Notes under the pieces: model-generated
Database searches by the model: none
Told to the model about the DNA's origin: nothing
The model's input: the letters and a program-made list of their open reading frames with translations, nothing else
Program-made: the position numbers and the translations under genes
Shown here: positions 17,583-25,479 of the stretch, in pieces
Layout of the letters: the number at the start of each line of letters is the position of its first letter
Numbering within the stretch: position 1 is the first letter of the stretch
NCBI GenBank assembly: GCA_027484825.1
Contig: JAIXSE010000035.1
Span: forward strand, 62,001 to 126,000
From: Rubrivivax sp.
GTDB lineage: Bacteria > Pseudomonadota > Gammaproteobacteria > Burkholderiales > Burkholderiaceae_C
DNA: 64,000 bases
Reading direction: 5' to 3'

Positions 17583-19034
17583 ATGGGCGCCAAACTGAAA
17601 GTTGCGGGCTGGGTCGCTTTGGGAGCGATGGCCGGCGTGTTGACCACGATGCAGCTGCAGGCCAATGCGCGCAGTACCGCTGTGCCGCTGCCTCTGGAAG
17701 AGCTGCAGCAGCTCGCCGCGGTCTTCGGCATCGTCAAGTCGGACTATGTGGAGCCGGTTGACGAGAAGAAGCTGATCAACGATGCCATCTCCGGCATGGT
17801 GTCCGGCCTCGACCCCCATTCGCAGTTCTTCGACAAGAAGAGCTTCAAGGAATTCCGCGAAAGCACCTCCGGCCGCTTTGTCGGCGTGGGCATCGAAATC
17901 GGCATGGAAGATGGTCTGGTGAAGATCGTCTCCCCCATCGAAGGCTCTCCGGCCTTCCGCGCCGGCCTCAAGAGCGGTGACCTCATCAGCAAGATCGACG
18001 ACACGGCGGTCAAGGGCCTGACCCTGGACCAGGCCGTCAAGCGCATGCGCGGTGAGCCCAACACCAAGGTCACGCTGACCATCTACCGCAAGACCGAAAG
18101 CCGCACCTTCCCCCTGACCATCACCCGTGAAGAGATCCGCGTGCAGAGCGTACGGGCCAAGCTGGTGGAACCGGGCTATGCCTGGGTGCGGGTGAGCCAG
18201 TTCCAGGACCGCACCGTCGAGGACTTCACCCAGAAGGTGGCCGACCTCTACAAGCAGGACCCGAAGATCAAGGGCGTGGTGCTGGACCTGCGCAATGACC
18301 CGGGCGGCCTGCTGGAAGGCGCCGTGGCCATTTCTGCGGCCTTCCTGCCCAAGGACGTCGAGGTGGTCTCCACCAACGGCCAGATTGCCGATTCCAAGGC
18401 CAGCTACAAGGCCAGCCCTGATTTTTATGCCCGTCGCGGTTCGGGCGATCCGCTGCGCAAGCTGCCGGACGCGCTGAAGAATGTGCCGCTGGTGGTGCTG
18501 GTCAATGAAGGCTCGGCCTCCGCCAGCGAGATCGTGGCCGGCGCGCTGCAGGACCACAAGCGCGCCACGGTGATGGGCGCCCAGACCTTCGGCAAGGGGT
18601 CGGTGCAGACCGTGCGCCAGCTGGGTCCGGATACGGCGGTGAAGCTGACCACGGCGCGCTACTACACGCCGAGCGGTCGTTCCATCCAGGCCATGGGCAT
18701 CGTGCCGGACATTCCGCTGGACGAGACGGCCGAGGGCAATGTGTTCGCCGAGCTGCGCATGCGGGAAGCCGACCTGGAAAAGCATCTTGCCGGTACCAAC
18801 GAAAAGGCGGACGACGCCCGGGTGAAGGAACTGGAGAAGCTGCGTGAGGAGCGTCGCCAGAAGCTGGAAGCCGAATCTGCCAAGCGCGGGGAGCCGCTCA
18901 AGCCGCTGCCGGAGTTCGGCAGCGATCAAGACTTCCCCCTGCAGCAAGCGCTGAATCAGCTCAAGGGCAAGCCGGTGGTGGTGTCCAAGACCGCCATGGA
19001 GCGCAAGGCCGAGGCCAAGACCTCCAAGGAATAA
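17583..19034 (+). CDS. ctpA: Carboxy-terminal processing protease CtpA (S41)
   Basis: A periplasmic serine protease that trims C-termini of envelope proteins. The 483-residue protein has an N-terminal signal/anchor (about 7-24), a PDZ domain (about 95-175, GVGIEIGMEDGLVKIVSP) and the S41 catalytic domain with Ser313 in EGSASASEI and Lys338 in FGKGSVQT, 25 residues apart as in the family. The Lys/Glu-rich tail (about 400-483) is hydrophilic. I chose the ATG at 17583 (MGAKLKVAG); an upstream frame opening at 17481 adds Arg/Cys-rich sequence without homology to known starts. The 286 bases between the tRNA and this gene hold no other gene; a TATACT at 17493-17498 is a possible -10. Confidence 0.93.
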   Translation: MGAKLKVAGWVALGAMAGVLTTMQLQANARSTAVPLPLEELQQLAAVFGIVKSDYVEPVDEKKLINDAISGMVSGLDPHSQFFDKKSFKEFRESTSGRFVGVGIEIGMEDGLVKIVSPIEGSPAFRAGLKSGDLISKIDDTAVKGLTLDQAVKRMRGEPNTKVTLTIYRKTESRTFPLTITREEIRVQSVRAKLVEPGYAWVRVSQFQDRTVEDFTQKVADLYKQDPKIKGVVLDLRNDPGGLLEGAVAISAAFLPKDVEVVSTNGQIADSKASYKASPDFYARRGSGDPLRKLPDALKNVPLVVLVNEGSASASEIVAGALQDHKRATVMGAQTFGKGSVQTVRQLGPDTAVKLTTARYYTPSGRSIQAMGIVPDIPLDETAEGNVFAELRMREADLEKHLAGTNEKADDARVKELEKLREERRQKLEAESAKRGEPLKPLPEFGSDQDFPLQQALNQLKGKPVVVSKTAMERKAEAKTSKE

Positions 19035-19069
19035 GCAAGCTCAGGCGCTGCGCGCAGGTTGAGACACAA

Positions 19070-19151
19070 GGGCCCCTCGGGGCCCTTTTTGCTGTCTGCC
19101 CCTCGGGGCCCTTTTTGCTGTCTGCCCTTTCGGGGCCCTTTTCGCTGTCTG
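19070..19151 (+). terminator. Tandem array of three terminator hairpins after ctpA
   Basis: GGGCCCC-TC-GGGGCCC-TTTTT at 19070-19090 is a strong intrinsic terminator. Its core is part of a 26-base direct repeat (starts CCCCTCGGGGCCC, ends GCTGTCTG): copies at 19073-19098 and 19099-19124 are identical and a diverged third copy spans 19125-19151. Each copy retains a GC stem and T-run, giving repeated termination. Confidence 0.85.
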
Positions 19152-19218
19152 TCCTTGGGCAAGCTCGTTGCTGCCGCCCTTCGGGGCTTCATTTGGACCC
19201 ACTGAGACCACAAAAGCG

Positions 19219-19241
19219 AAAGCCCAGCGGAACTGGGCTTT
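19219..19241. terminator. Hairpin with A and T flanks, possible bidirectional terminator
   Basis: AAAGCCCAG-CGGAA-CTGGGCTTT, perfect nine-base arms. AAAA lies just to the left, so it would work best on the minus strand. It marks the far side of the ctpA terminator array. Confidence 0.55.
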
Positions 19242-19594
19242 GCGGGTCCCTCAAGGGGAAGAAAAACATACGCTCTAGGCGACGGCTTGAACTCTACTGG
19301 CTGTCAGCCACGGCATCAACACTTCCAGGCTGCGTTGTGAGGACTGACGAAAGGTCCACAAACTTTGGCGTTGTCATGGGAAACGTCGGACCTTGTTGAG
19401 ACCCAGCGCACGCAATGAAGCGTCATTGCAGCTTCAAAGTTTCTCCGCGCAGATCCATCCTTTTTCTGCCTGCGTATGAGTATCCAAATGCAAAACGATT
19501 TCACGCTCCAACGCCCATAGCCCCGCAGATGCAGGGCAGTTCTGCGAGGGTGATACCGCGACACTCTTTCTTTCACTTCTTCAGGCATTCCCAC
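19242..19594. other. Gene-free AT-richer stretch before the roadblock gene
   Basis: 353 bases with lower GC than the surroundings and no convincing gene. Weak open frames on both strands lack ribosome sites and family features. Probably the promoter region of the gene at 19595 and a possible junction of inserted DNA. No clear promoter or repeat was identified. Confidence 0.5.
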
Positions 19595-20440
19595 ATGGCG
19601 AGCAAACCGATTCGCGTGCTGGATCTGACCGCACGCGTAGGCGAACTCGCCATCGAGCAGGTTGGCTCCGCGTTGGCGGGGCATCCCGGCCACTACACCG
19701 TGTCGCTCAGCGGCGCTGACAACGGCCCTGCATTCGACTGGGTGCGGCCAGCCCTCGGGGGCGTGCATGCCCTGGAGGATGCGCCGCTACGAGCGCTGAT
19801 CATGGTGCTCGGCCCCGGCTCACAGGCTGCCGCTCGCGCCGCATTGACGCAGGCCTGGGCGCAGGAGGTGGACTACATCCGCCTGCTCATCCTGCCCAGC
19901 GCCATCATGGAAGAAATGACGCTGCTGCCTTTGGTGGCGGAGCGTCAGACCACCACCACCCATGTCTACAGACTCCCTGACAGCAGCCCCGAAACCCTCT
20001 GGTTCGTGCTGCTGGAAGAGTTCAACAAGGTCGTTGCCCAGTACGCGATCGACTTCTCTACGAAAGACGGAATTCCCAGCATGAACAATCTGAATGAATC
20101 GATCCAGGCCGCGATGTCGATTGATGGCGCCCTCGCTGCGGCTCTGGTCGATTACCGCAGTGGCATGTGCCTGGCACAGCAAGGCACTGCGCTGAACCTG
20201 GACCTGGCCGCTGCTGGCAATACGCAAGTGGTGCGCGCCAAGCTCAAGACGATGGAAACGCTGGGGCTGCGCAAGGGCATTGAGGACATCCTGATCACCC
20301 TGGGTGACCAATACCATCTGATCCGCCTCGTGCCCAACAACGATGGCCTGTTCCTGTACCTGGTGCTGGACAAGGCCAAGGGCAACCTGGCGCTGGCCCG
20401 CTACAAGCTGACGGACATTGAGCGCGGCTTGAAGGTCTGA
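19595..20440 (+). CDS. Roadblock/LC7 domain protein with an unrecognised N-terminal domain
   Basis: Roadblock domains are small dimerising folds that regulate small GTPases in bacteria such as MglA. The 281-residue protein has two parts. Residues about 1-160 look like an alpha/beta domain (PLRALIMVLGPGSQAAARAA) that I cannot name. Residues about 163-281 form the roadblock domain: SIDGALAAALVDYRSGMCL, then a regulatory helix and LITLGDQYHLIRLV. An in-frame ATG at 20081 (MNNLNES) could yield the roadblock part alone. No GTPase gene is nearby. A hairpin follows the stop. Upstream frame back to 19415 is probably not translated. Confidence 0.72.
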   Translation: MASKPIRVLDLTARVGELAIEQVGSALAGHPGHYTVSLSGADNGPAFDWVRPALGGVHALEDAPLRALIMVLGPGSQAAARAALTQAWAQEVDYIRLLILPSAIMEEMTLLPLVAERQTTTTHVYRLPDSSPETLWFVLLEEFNKVVAQYAIDFSTKDGIPSMNNLNESIQAAMSIDGALAAALVDYRSGMCLAQQGTALNLDLAAAGNTQVVRAKLKTMETLGLRKGIEDILITLGDQYHLIRLVPNNDGLFLYLVLDKAKGNLALARYKLTDIERGLKV

Positions 20441-20465
20441 TCATCGCAGGCCCAGTGGCCACGAT

Positions 20466-20483
20466 CGGCCACGACCGTGGCCG
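20466..20483 (+). terminator. Hairpin after the roadblock gene
   Basis: CGGCCACG-AC-CGTGGCCG, perfect eight-base arms, 26 bases past the stop codon and between two convergent genes. No T-run, so moderate support only. Confidence 0.45.
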
Positions 20484-20522
20484 TTGAATCCGGCTGGCCC
20501 TGAGAGGGCGCATGGCTACGCA

Positions 20523-21029
20523 TCAGACCGGGGCCGACTCGACAGGCGCGGCATGACGGGCCTGTCGCTCACCAGCCCGCCGCGGAGCCGCCCCTTGTGA
20601 CCCGGGAGGAGTCAAGGGGATGCCAGCCAACTTCGCCAGGTGTTCCATCACACCTGGAACATGAAGGGCACACTGCACCAGCAGCGCGGCCGGGTCGCTC
20701 ATGTCTGATTGACCCGACTCCCATTTGGCGAACGCACCGTCCCCTGCACCAAAGAGCCGGGACGCATCCCGCTGACTCAGGTCGTAGGTCTCCCGCAGAC
20801 GCTTGAGCAAACCACGCGAGACGGCTGCCGGTGTTTGCGCCAGAGCAGCTTCGATCCGCTGATGGTTCTGGTCGTACATGGGCAGCGGCACCACAGACTC
20901 GCCGCAGTTTCCGCACGTCATCTGCTGGCAGTCCGGCACGTGAATGGTCCGGCGCCCCGCTTTCAAGGCATGAGTGTAGGTCACAGTGGTCAGAGCGTCC
21001 GCTTCACAGAAGGGGCAGGTGAGAGACAT
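20523..21029 (-). CDS. mqsA: MqsA-type antitoxin (zinc finger plus Xre helix-turn-helix)
   Basis: Antitoxin and autorepressor of an MqsR/MqsA toxin-antitoxin system. The 168-residue protein has an N-terminal zinc-binding domain with CPFC at 5-8 and CGNCGES starting at 39, then a C-terminal helix-turn-helix typical of MqsA (LSQRDASRLFGAGDGAFAKWESGQ), and a Pro/Gly/Arg-rich tail longer than in E. coli MqsA (131 residues). The ATG at 21029 is 14 bases past the mqsR stop. An operator fitting the MqsA pattern lies upstream of mqsR. The open frame continues upstream to 21461 but only as a shadow of mqsR. Confidence 0.87.
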   Translation of the reverse strand: MSLTCPFCEADALTTVTYTHALKAGRRTIHVPDCQQMTCGNCGESVVPLPMYDQNHQRIEAALAQTPAAVSRGLLKRLRETYDLSQRDASRLFGAGDGAFAKWESGQSDMSDPAALLVQCALHVPGVMEHLAKLAGIPLTPPGSQGAAPRRAGERQARHAAPVESAPV

Positions 21030-21043
21030 GGCGATGACCTCTT

Positions 21044-21475
21044 TCAGTAGATGCTGCGATGAAGAGAGAACACCAGCAGGACCGGCATGCTGACGCGAAT
21101 CGTGAACTTGAAATAGATCCACGGCTCGTGGCCTGGATGTTCGGCGCCGGTGAACCGGTTGAATCCCATCAGATAGGAGTCGGCGCTCATCGGTGACTGA
21201 TTCAACGCCCCACTCGGCAGGCACCACTCCGAACCGTTGTAACGCGCCTTGTGCAGGCAGCTGATGAAGCGGCCAATGTCCGCCGAAGACCAGGCAAGGT
21301 CCTGCACCACTGAAGCCTGCGCGGAACTGCTCAGATGCACCGCCATCGAGCCATTCGCGATGGCCCTCTGGATGGCTGGCAGATTCCAGCATTGACGTTT
21401 GATCTTTCGTTCCGAGTCCGTGCATGTCCAGATCGGTCTGTCCAGTGGGGGTGGAGTCCATAGAGTGAAGCTCAC
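21044..21475 (-). CDS. MqsR-like toxin, predicted mRNA interferase
   Basis: MqsR cleaves mRNA, mostly at GCU, without the ribosome. The family pattern is visible but diverged: a first helix (WNLPAIQRAI), a middle segment (SSADIGRFISCLHKARYNGSEW) and the C-terminal strands DSYLMGF, WIYFKFTIRVSMPVLLVFSLH. It directly precedes mqsA, the usual order. The start is uncertain: GTG at 21475 follows AAGG and gives 143 residues, longer than the usual about 100. The true start may be a later non-ATG codon. Its codon use is less GC-biased than neighbours, consistent with acquisition. Confidence 0.68.
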   Translation of the reverse strand: MSFTLWTPPPLDRPIWTCTDSERKIKRQCWNLPAIQRAIANGSMAVHLSSSAQASVVQDLAWSSADIGRFISCLHKARYNGSEWCLPSGALNQSPMSADSYLMGFNRFTGAEHPGHEPWIYFKFTIRVSMPVLLVFSLHRSIY

Positions 21476-21481
21476 GGATGG

Positions 21482-21494
21482 TACCTTAAAGGTA
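21482..21494. promoter_or_regulatory. MqsA-type operator palindrome upstream of mqsR
   Basis: TACCT-TAA-AGGTA. The E. coli MqsA operator is described as AACCT, a short spacer, AGGTT; this site keeps the ACCT-N3-AGGT core in a perfect palindrome. It lies seven bases before the proposed mqsR start, and on the minus strand TACCTT could be a -10 with TTCACC 16 bases upstream as -35. Confidence 0.65.
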
Positions 21495-21686
21495 GCGTTT
21501 GTGGGAGTTGGGTGAAGGGCCCCAGCGTGACCGCTGAGAGCGCCTTGCGAAATTGCAGATCCATGCCACGCTCGCCCCGATCCCACTCGGACCCGGCATT
21601 CGCACAACTCGTCCAAGCCGGATTCCCTCCGCCCAGCCCATCCGCGACCCGCCTCCGCCCCCGACCACCGGCGCTATGCTTGCCGC

Positions 21687-22475
21687 ATGAATGACGAGCA
21701 ACTGCTGCGCTACTCGCGTCACATCCTGCTGGACGACATCGGTGTCGAAGGTCAGCAGCGCTGGATGGAGGCCCATGCGCTGGTGATCGGTGCCGGCGGG
21801 CTGGGCTCGCCGGTGGCGCTGTATCTGGGCACCGCCGGCATCGGCCGCATCACGCTGGTGGACCATGACCATGTCGATCTGACCAACCTGCAACGCCAGA
21901 TCGCCCACACCCAGGCCCGGCTGGACCAGCCCAAGGCCGCATCCGCCGCGGCGGGCATCGCCGCCATCAATCCCGAACCGAGGGTCCATGCGCTGATCGC
22001 CCGTGCGGACGACGCCTTGCTGGATGAATGGGTCCCGCAGGCCGACGTCGTGCTGGACTGCACCGACAACTTCCAGACCCGCCACCGCATCAATGCCGCC
22101 TGCGTGCGCCACGGCAAGCCACTGGTCTCGGGTGCAGCACTGGGCTTTGACGCCCAGCTCAGCGTCTACGACAGCCGCGGCGGCCGCTTCCCCTGCTACG
22201 CCTGCCTCTTCCCGCCCGACCAACCGCCGGAGGAACAGCGATGCGCCGTCATGGGCGTGCTGGCGCCGCTGGTGGGCATCATCGGCAGCATGCAGGCGGC
22301 GGAAGCGCTGAAGCTGCTCAGCGGCATGGGCAGCACCCTGCCCGGACGCCTGCTCATGCTGGACGGCCGCCGCATGGAATGGACCGATCTGCAGGTGCTG
22401 CGCGACCCCCAATGCCCCTGCTGCGGCACCCCCTCGACCGCCACGCAAGCCCTGGCGCCCTCGTCCGAGAAATAA
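21687..22475 (+). CDS. moeB: HesA/MoeB/ThiF family adenylyltransferase
   Basis: An E1-like enzyme that adenylates the C-terminus of a sulfur carrier (MoaD or ThiS) for molybdopterin or thiamine synthesis. The 262-residue protein has the ATP-binding loop VIGAGGLGSP, the DxxNLQRQ motif (DLTNLQRQIAHT), and the zinc ligands in CYAC (about 170-173) and CPCC (about 247-250). The start motif RYSRHILLDDIGVEGQ is characteristic. In this order moeB usually lies just after ctpA; here 2.6 kb intervenes. MoeB versus ThiF cannot be fully separated without the rest of the pathway. Confidence 0.9.
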   Translation: MNDEQLLRYSRHILLDDIGVEGQQRWMEAHALVIGAGGLGSPVALYLGTAGIGRITLVDHDHVDLTNLQRQIAHTQARLDQPKAASAAAGIAAINPEPRVHALIARADDALLDEWVPQADVVLDCTDNFQTRHRINAACVRHGKPLVSGAALGFDAQLSVYDSRGGRFPCYACLFPPDQPPEEQRCAVMGVLAPLVGIIGSMQAAEALKLLSGMGSTLPGRLLMLDGRRMEWTDLQVLRDPQCPCCGTPSTATQALAPSSEK

Positions 22476-22557
22476 ACCGCCACGCGACCGCCGCCCGGCG
22501 CATCACGACGCACAGAAATTAAGTGAAGACGCCCGTAAGCTCTCGGGCCACCGCATC

Positions 22558-23445
22558 ATGAACAGAACCGACAAGCTCACCGCCCGCAACTTCCCCACCG
22601 CCCAGGAGGAAGTCAGCCAGCCGACGGCGTTCGACACGAACCCGCCGGACGCCTTCCGCCTGGCCTTCGCAGACACCGATTTCCTGGTCCGCCCCGAACT
22701 GCGCCCGGTGCGCATGCAGCTGGAACTGCTCAAACCCGAGCTGATCCAGCAGGAACTGAACATCCAGTCCACGGTTGTGATCTTCGGCAGCGCCCGCATC
22801 CCGGACCGCGCATCGGCCGAGGAAGCGCTGAACGCCGCCCGCGCCAGCGGCGATACCGTCGCTCTGCAGCGGGCCGAGCGACGCCTCCTGATGAGCGGCT
22901 TCTACGAGGAAGCCCGCCGCTTCGCCCACCTCATCACCGAACAGACAGCCGACCACCCGCACCCGCTCTACGTCGTGACGGGCGGTGGCCCCGGCATCAT
23001 GGAAGCCGGCAATCGCGGCGCGCATGAAGCAGGCGGCCGCAGCATCGGCCTGAACATCGTGCTGCCGCACGAGCAGCGTCCCAACGAATACATCACCCCG
23101 GAACTGTGCTTCCGCTTCCACTACTTCGCCCTGCGGAAGATGCACTTCCTGATGCGCTCGGTGGCCCTGGCGGCCTTCCCCGGCGGCTTCGGCACGCTGG
23201 ACGAGCTCTTCGAAACCCTCACCCTCATCCAGACCGGCAAATGCCGTCGGCGTCCCATCCTGCTGTTCGGCAAGGACTTCTGGTCGCGCCTGATCGACTT
23301 CGACCTGCTGCTGGACACCGGCATGATCAGCCCCGGGGATGAACAACTGTTCCATTACGTCGAAACCGCCGAAGAGGCATGGGCCTTGCTGAAGAAGGAA
23401 TACGACATCGGCCTGCCCGCCTCCGCCGCCCCTCAACAGGAGTGA
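22558..23445 (+). CDS. LOG family protein (TIGR00730-type Rossmann fold)
   Basis: LOG proteins are nucleotide-5'-monophosphate phosphoribohydrolases that make cytokinin-type free bases in plants and some bacteria. The 295-residue protein carries the signature PGGFGTLDELFE near residue 205 and GGGPGIMEAGNRGA near 143-156, both parts of the active site. The longer N-terminal region (about 1-75) is found in the type-II-like bacterial LOGs. The arginase gene follows after five bases. Confidence 0.88.
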   Translation: MNRTDKLTARNFPTAQEEVSQPTAFDTNPPDAFRLAFADTDFLVRPELRPVRMQLELLKPELIQQELNIQSTVVIFGSARIPDRASAEEALNAARASGDTVALQRAERRLLMSGFYEEARRFAHLITEQTADHPHPLYVVTGGGPGIMEAGNRGAHEAGGRSIGLNIVLPHEQRPNEYITPELCFRFHYFALRKMHFLMRSVALAAFPGGFGTLDELFETLTLIQTGKCRRRPILLFGKDFWSRLIDFDLLLDTGMISPGDEQLFHYVETAEEAWALLKKEYDIGLPASAAPQQE

Positions 23446-23450
23446 ACCTC

Positions 23451-24371
23451 ATGAGCAGCACCCAGCAAGTCAGCCTGATCGGCGCCCCGACCGACGTCGG
23501 CGCCGGCGCCCGAGGCGCCAGCATGGGCCCCGAAGCCCTGCGCGTGGCCGGACTGGTCCAGGCCCTGCGCAACCATGGCGCGGACGTGCTGGACCGCGGC
23601 AACCTGCAAGGCCCGGCCAACCCCTGGCTGGACCCGGTGGACGGCTATCGCCACCTGGACGAAGTGACCGCCTGGAACCAGGCCGTGCACGACGCCGTCT
23701 ACGGCGAATTGAGCAGCGGCCGCATGCCCATCCTGCTGGGCGGCGACCACTGCCTGGGCCTAGGCTCCATCTCCGCCGTAGCCCGCCACTGCCGCGACAC
23801 CGGCAAGAAGCTGCGGGTGCTGTGGCTGGATGCCCATGCCGACTTCAACACCAGCCTGCTGACGCCTAGCGGCAACATCCACGGCATGCCGGTGGCCTGC
23901 CTGTGCGGCTACGGCCCCAAGGAGCTGGTGGAAATTGGCGGCCACGTGCCGGCCATCGATCCGAAGTGGATTCGCCAGATCGGCATCCGCAGCGTGGACC
24001 CGGGCGAAAAGCGCTTTGTGCACGAGGTGGGTCTGGAGGTGTTTGACATGCGCTACATCGACGAGATGGGCATGCGCCACGCCATGGAACTGGCCCTGGC
24101 CACCATGGACGCCAACACCCACCTGCATGTGAGCTTCGACGTGGACTTCCTGGACCCGGATGTGGCCCCGGGCGTTGGCACGACCATCCCGGGCGGCCCG
24201 ACCTATCGCGAAGCGCAGCTGTGCATGGAGATGATCGCCGACACCGGCCGGCTGGCCTCACTGGATGTGATGGAGCTGAATCCGGCCCTGGATGTGCGCA
24301 ACAAGACCGCGCTGGTGGCGGTGGATCTGATCGAGTCGCTGTTTGGCAAGTCGACGCTGATGCGCAAGTGA
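23451..24371 (+). CDS. rocF: Arginase
   Basis: Hydrolyses L-arginine to ornithine and urea with a binuclear manganese centre. The 306-residue protein has all metal motifs: GGDHCLGLGS, DAHADFN, and SFDVDFLDPDVAPGVGT, plus the substrate loop GNIHGMP. The ATG at 23451 follows AACAGGAG; a frame open from 23379 overlaps the LOG gene and is not used. Urea made here could feed the urease implied by ureD at the left of the window, though urease itself is not seen. Confidence 0.95.
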   Translation: MSSTQQVSLIGAPTDVGAGARGASMGPEALRVAGLVQALRNHGADVLDRGNLQGPANPWLDPVDGYRHLDEVTAWNQAVHDAVYGELSSGRMPILLGGDHCLGLGSISAVARHCRDTGKKLRVLWLDAHADFNTSLLTPSGNIHGMPVACLCGYGPKELVEIGGHVPAIDPKWIRQIGIRSVDPGEKRFVHEVGLEVFDMRYIDEMGMRHAMELALATMDANTHLHVSFDVDFLDPDVAPGVGTTIPGGPTYREAQLCMEMIADTGRLASLDVMELNPALDVRNKTALVAVDLIESLFGKSTLMRK

Positions 24372-24427
24372 GGACAGGGGTGGGGAGCGGCGAAGCGCAG
24401 TGCTTCAGCGCGCCCCGTTGCGGACGT

Positions 24428-25405
24428 CTATGACGCGGACGACGCGGCTGACGGTGATGCCACTGACGAAGCCAGCGCCGGCGCCTGCATCAGCCGCACC
24501 AGCGCGTGCATCACCCGGTTGGTAGGCGTGGGTACCCCCAACGCCTCGCCGCGCCGCACCAGGTAGCCGTTGAGGTGGTCGATCTCAGTCGGTTTGCCGC
24601 GCTTGAGGTCCTGCGCGGTGGACGACAACTGACCGGGCATGGTCTGCGCAATCTTTCGCACGGCCTCATGCACATCGCCCGCCACCTCAACGCCACTGGC
24701 CCGTGCCACCGCCAGCCCTTCATTCACCAGGTCGTCCAGCACCGCCCAGACCCCCACCCCCTGCACCAGTTGCCCGTACGACTGCTGCGTCACCGCGGAC
24801 ATCGCGTTGTAGGCGCAGTTGATCAGCAGCTTGGCCCAGAGCGCGCCGCGCGCGTTGTGTGACACGTCGGTGGGCACCCCCGCCGCGATGAAGGCCTGCG
24901 CCACGGCCTCCGCGCCCTGGGCCGGCTCGATCACCAGTTCACCGCGACCATAGTGCTTCACATGCCCCGGCCCGATCATGCCGGTGGCCACATACACGAC
25001 AGCCGCCGACACCGGCTGCACCAGCACCTCGCGCAGCCGCTCGGCGTTGTCCACACCGTTCTGCATCGACAGCAGCAAGGTGTGGGGAGCGAGGAACGGC
25101 TGCAACTGGCGGGCCGCCTCGAGCGTGTCGGTGGATTTGACGCAGAACAGCACCACATCCGCTCCCTGGGCAGCGGCGGGCTCGGTGTCGGCCTTCAGCG
25201 GAATGTGGACGTCGAAGGTGGCCGTCTCCATGCGCAAGCCGTCACGGCGGATGGCCTGCACATGCTGGGGACGCCCGATGAGGGTGACGTCATGCCCGGC
25301 ACGGGCCAGCACACCGCCGAAGTAGCAGCCCACAGCCCCGGCCCCCATCACGGCGATGCGCAGCGGTGGCACGGCGGCGGGGATAGCGGTCGGGGCAACG
25401 CTCAT
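24428..25405 (-). CDS. panE: 2-dehydropantoate 2-reductase (ketopantoate reductase family)
   Basis: Reduces ketopantoate to pantoate with NADPH in coenzyme A synthesis. The 325-residue protein starts with a Rossmann fold, VMGAGAVGCYFGG (about 20-32), then CVKSTDT and MQNGVDN (cofactor and substrate contacts), and the C-terminal lysine region WAKLLINCAYNAMSAV. I use the ATG at 25405, which has GGAG upstream, over the TTG at 25411. Bacteria often carry several paralogues, so the pathway role is inferred. Confidence 0.88.
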   Translation of the reverse strand: MSVAPTAIPAAVPPLRIAVMGAGAVGCYFGGVLARAGHDVTLIGRPQHVQAIRRDGLRMETATFDVHIPLKADTEPAAAQGADVVLFCVKSTDTLEAARQLQPFLAPHTLLLSMQNGVDNAERLREVLVQPVSAAVVYVATGMIGPGHVKHYGRGELVIEPAQGAEAVAQAFIAAGVPTDVSHNARGALWAKLLINCAYNAMSAVTQQSYGQLVQGVGVWAVLDDLVNEGLAVARASGVEVAGDVHEAVRKIAQTMPGQLSSTAQDLKRGKPTEIDHLNGYLVRRGEALGVPTPTNRVMHALVRLMQAPALASSVASPSAASSAS

Positions 25406-25427
25406 GGTCAATCTCCTGCAGGCAAAT

Positions 25428-25451
25428 GGTCAAACGGTCAAACGGTCAAAC
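25428..25451. repeat. Three tandem copies of an 8-base repeat
   Basis: GGTCAAAC occurs three times without gaps in the 74-base gap between the DUF429 stop and the panE start. It may be slippage or a multi-site binding region. No function is evident. Confidence 0.6.
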
Positions 25452-25479
25452 GCTCAGGCGGGCCATCCTTCGACCGATG

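Noticed and set aside
19070-19151. CRISPR-like repeats
   Set aside because: Units abut without spacers and each is a terminator hairpin.
19415-19594. Upstream extension of the roadblock gene
   Set aside because: Residues are His/Phe/Pro-rich with low similarity in composition to the rest; the ATG at 19595 gives a cleaner start.
21030-21461. N-terminal extension of mqsA by 144 residues
   Set aside because: The extra sequence lies out of frame within mqsR and has no similarity to MqsA; the zinc domain starts at 21029.
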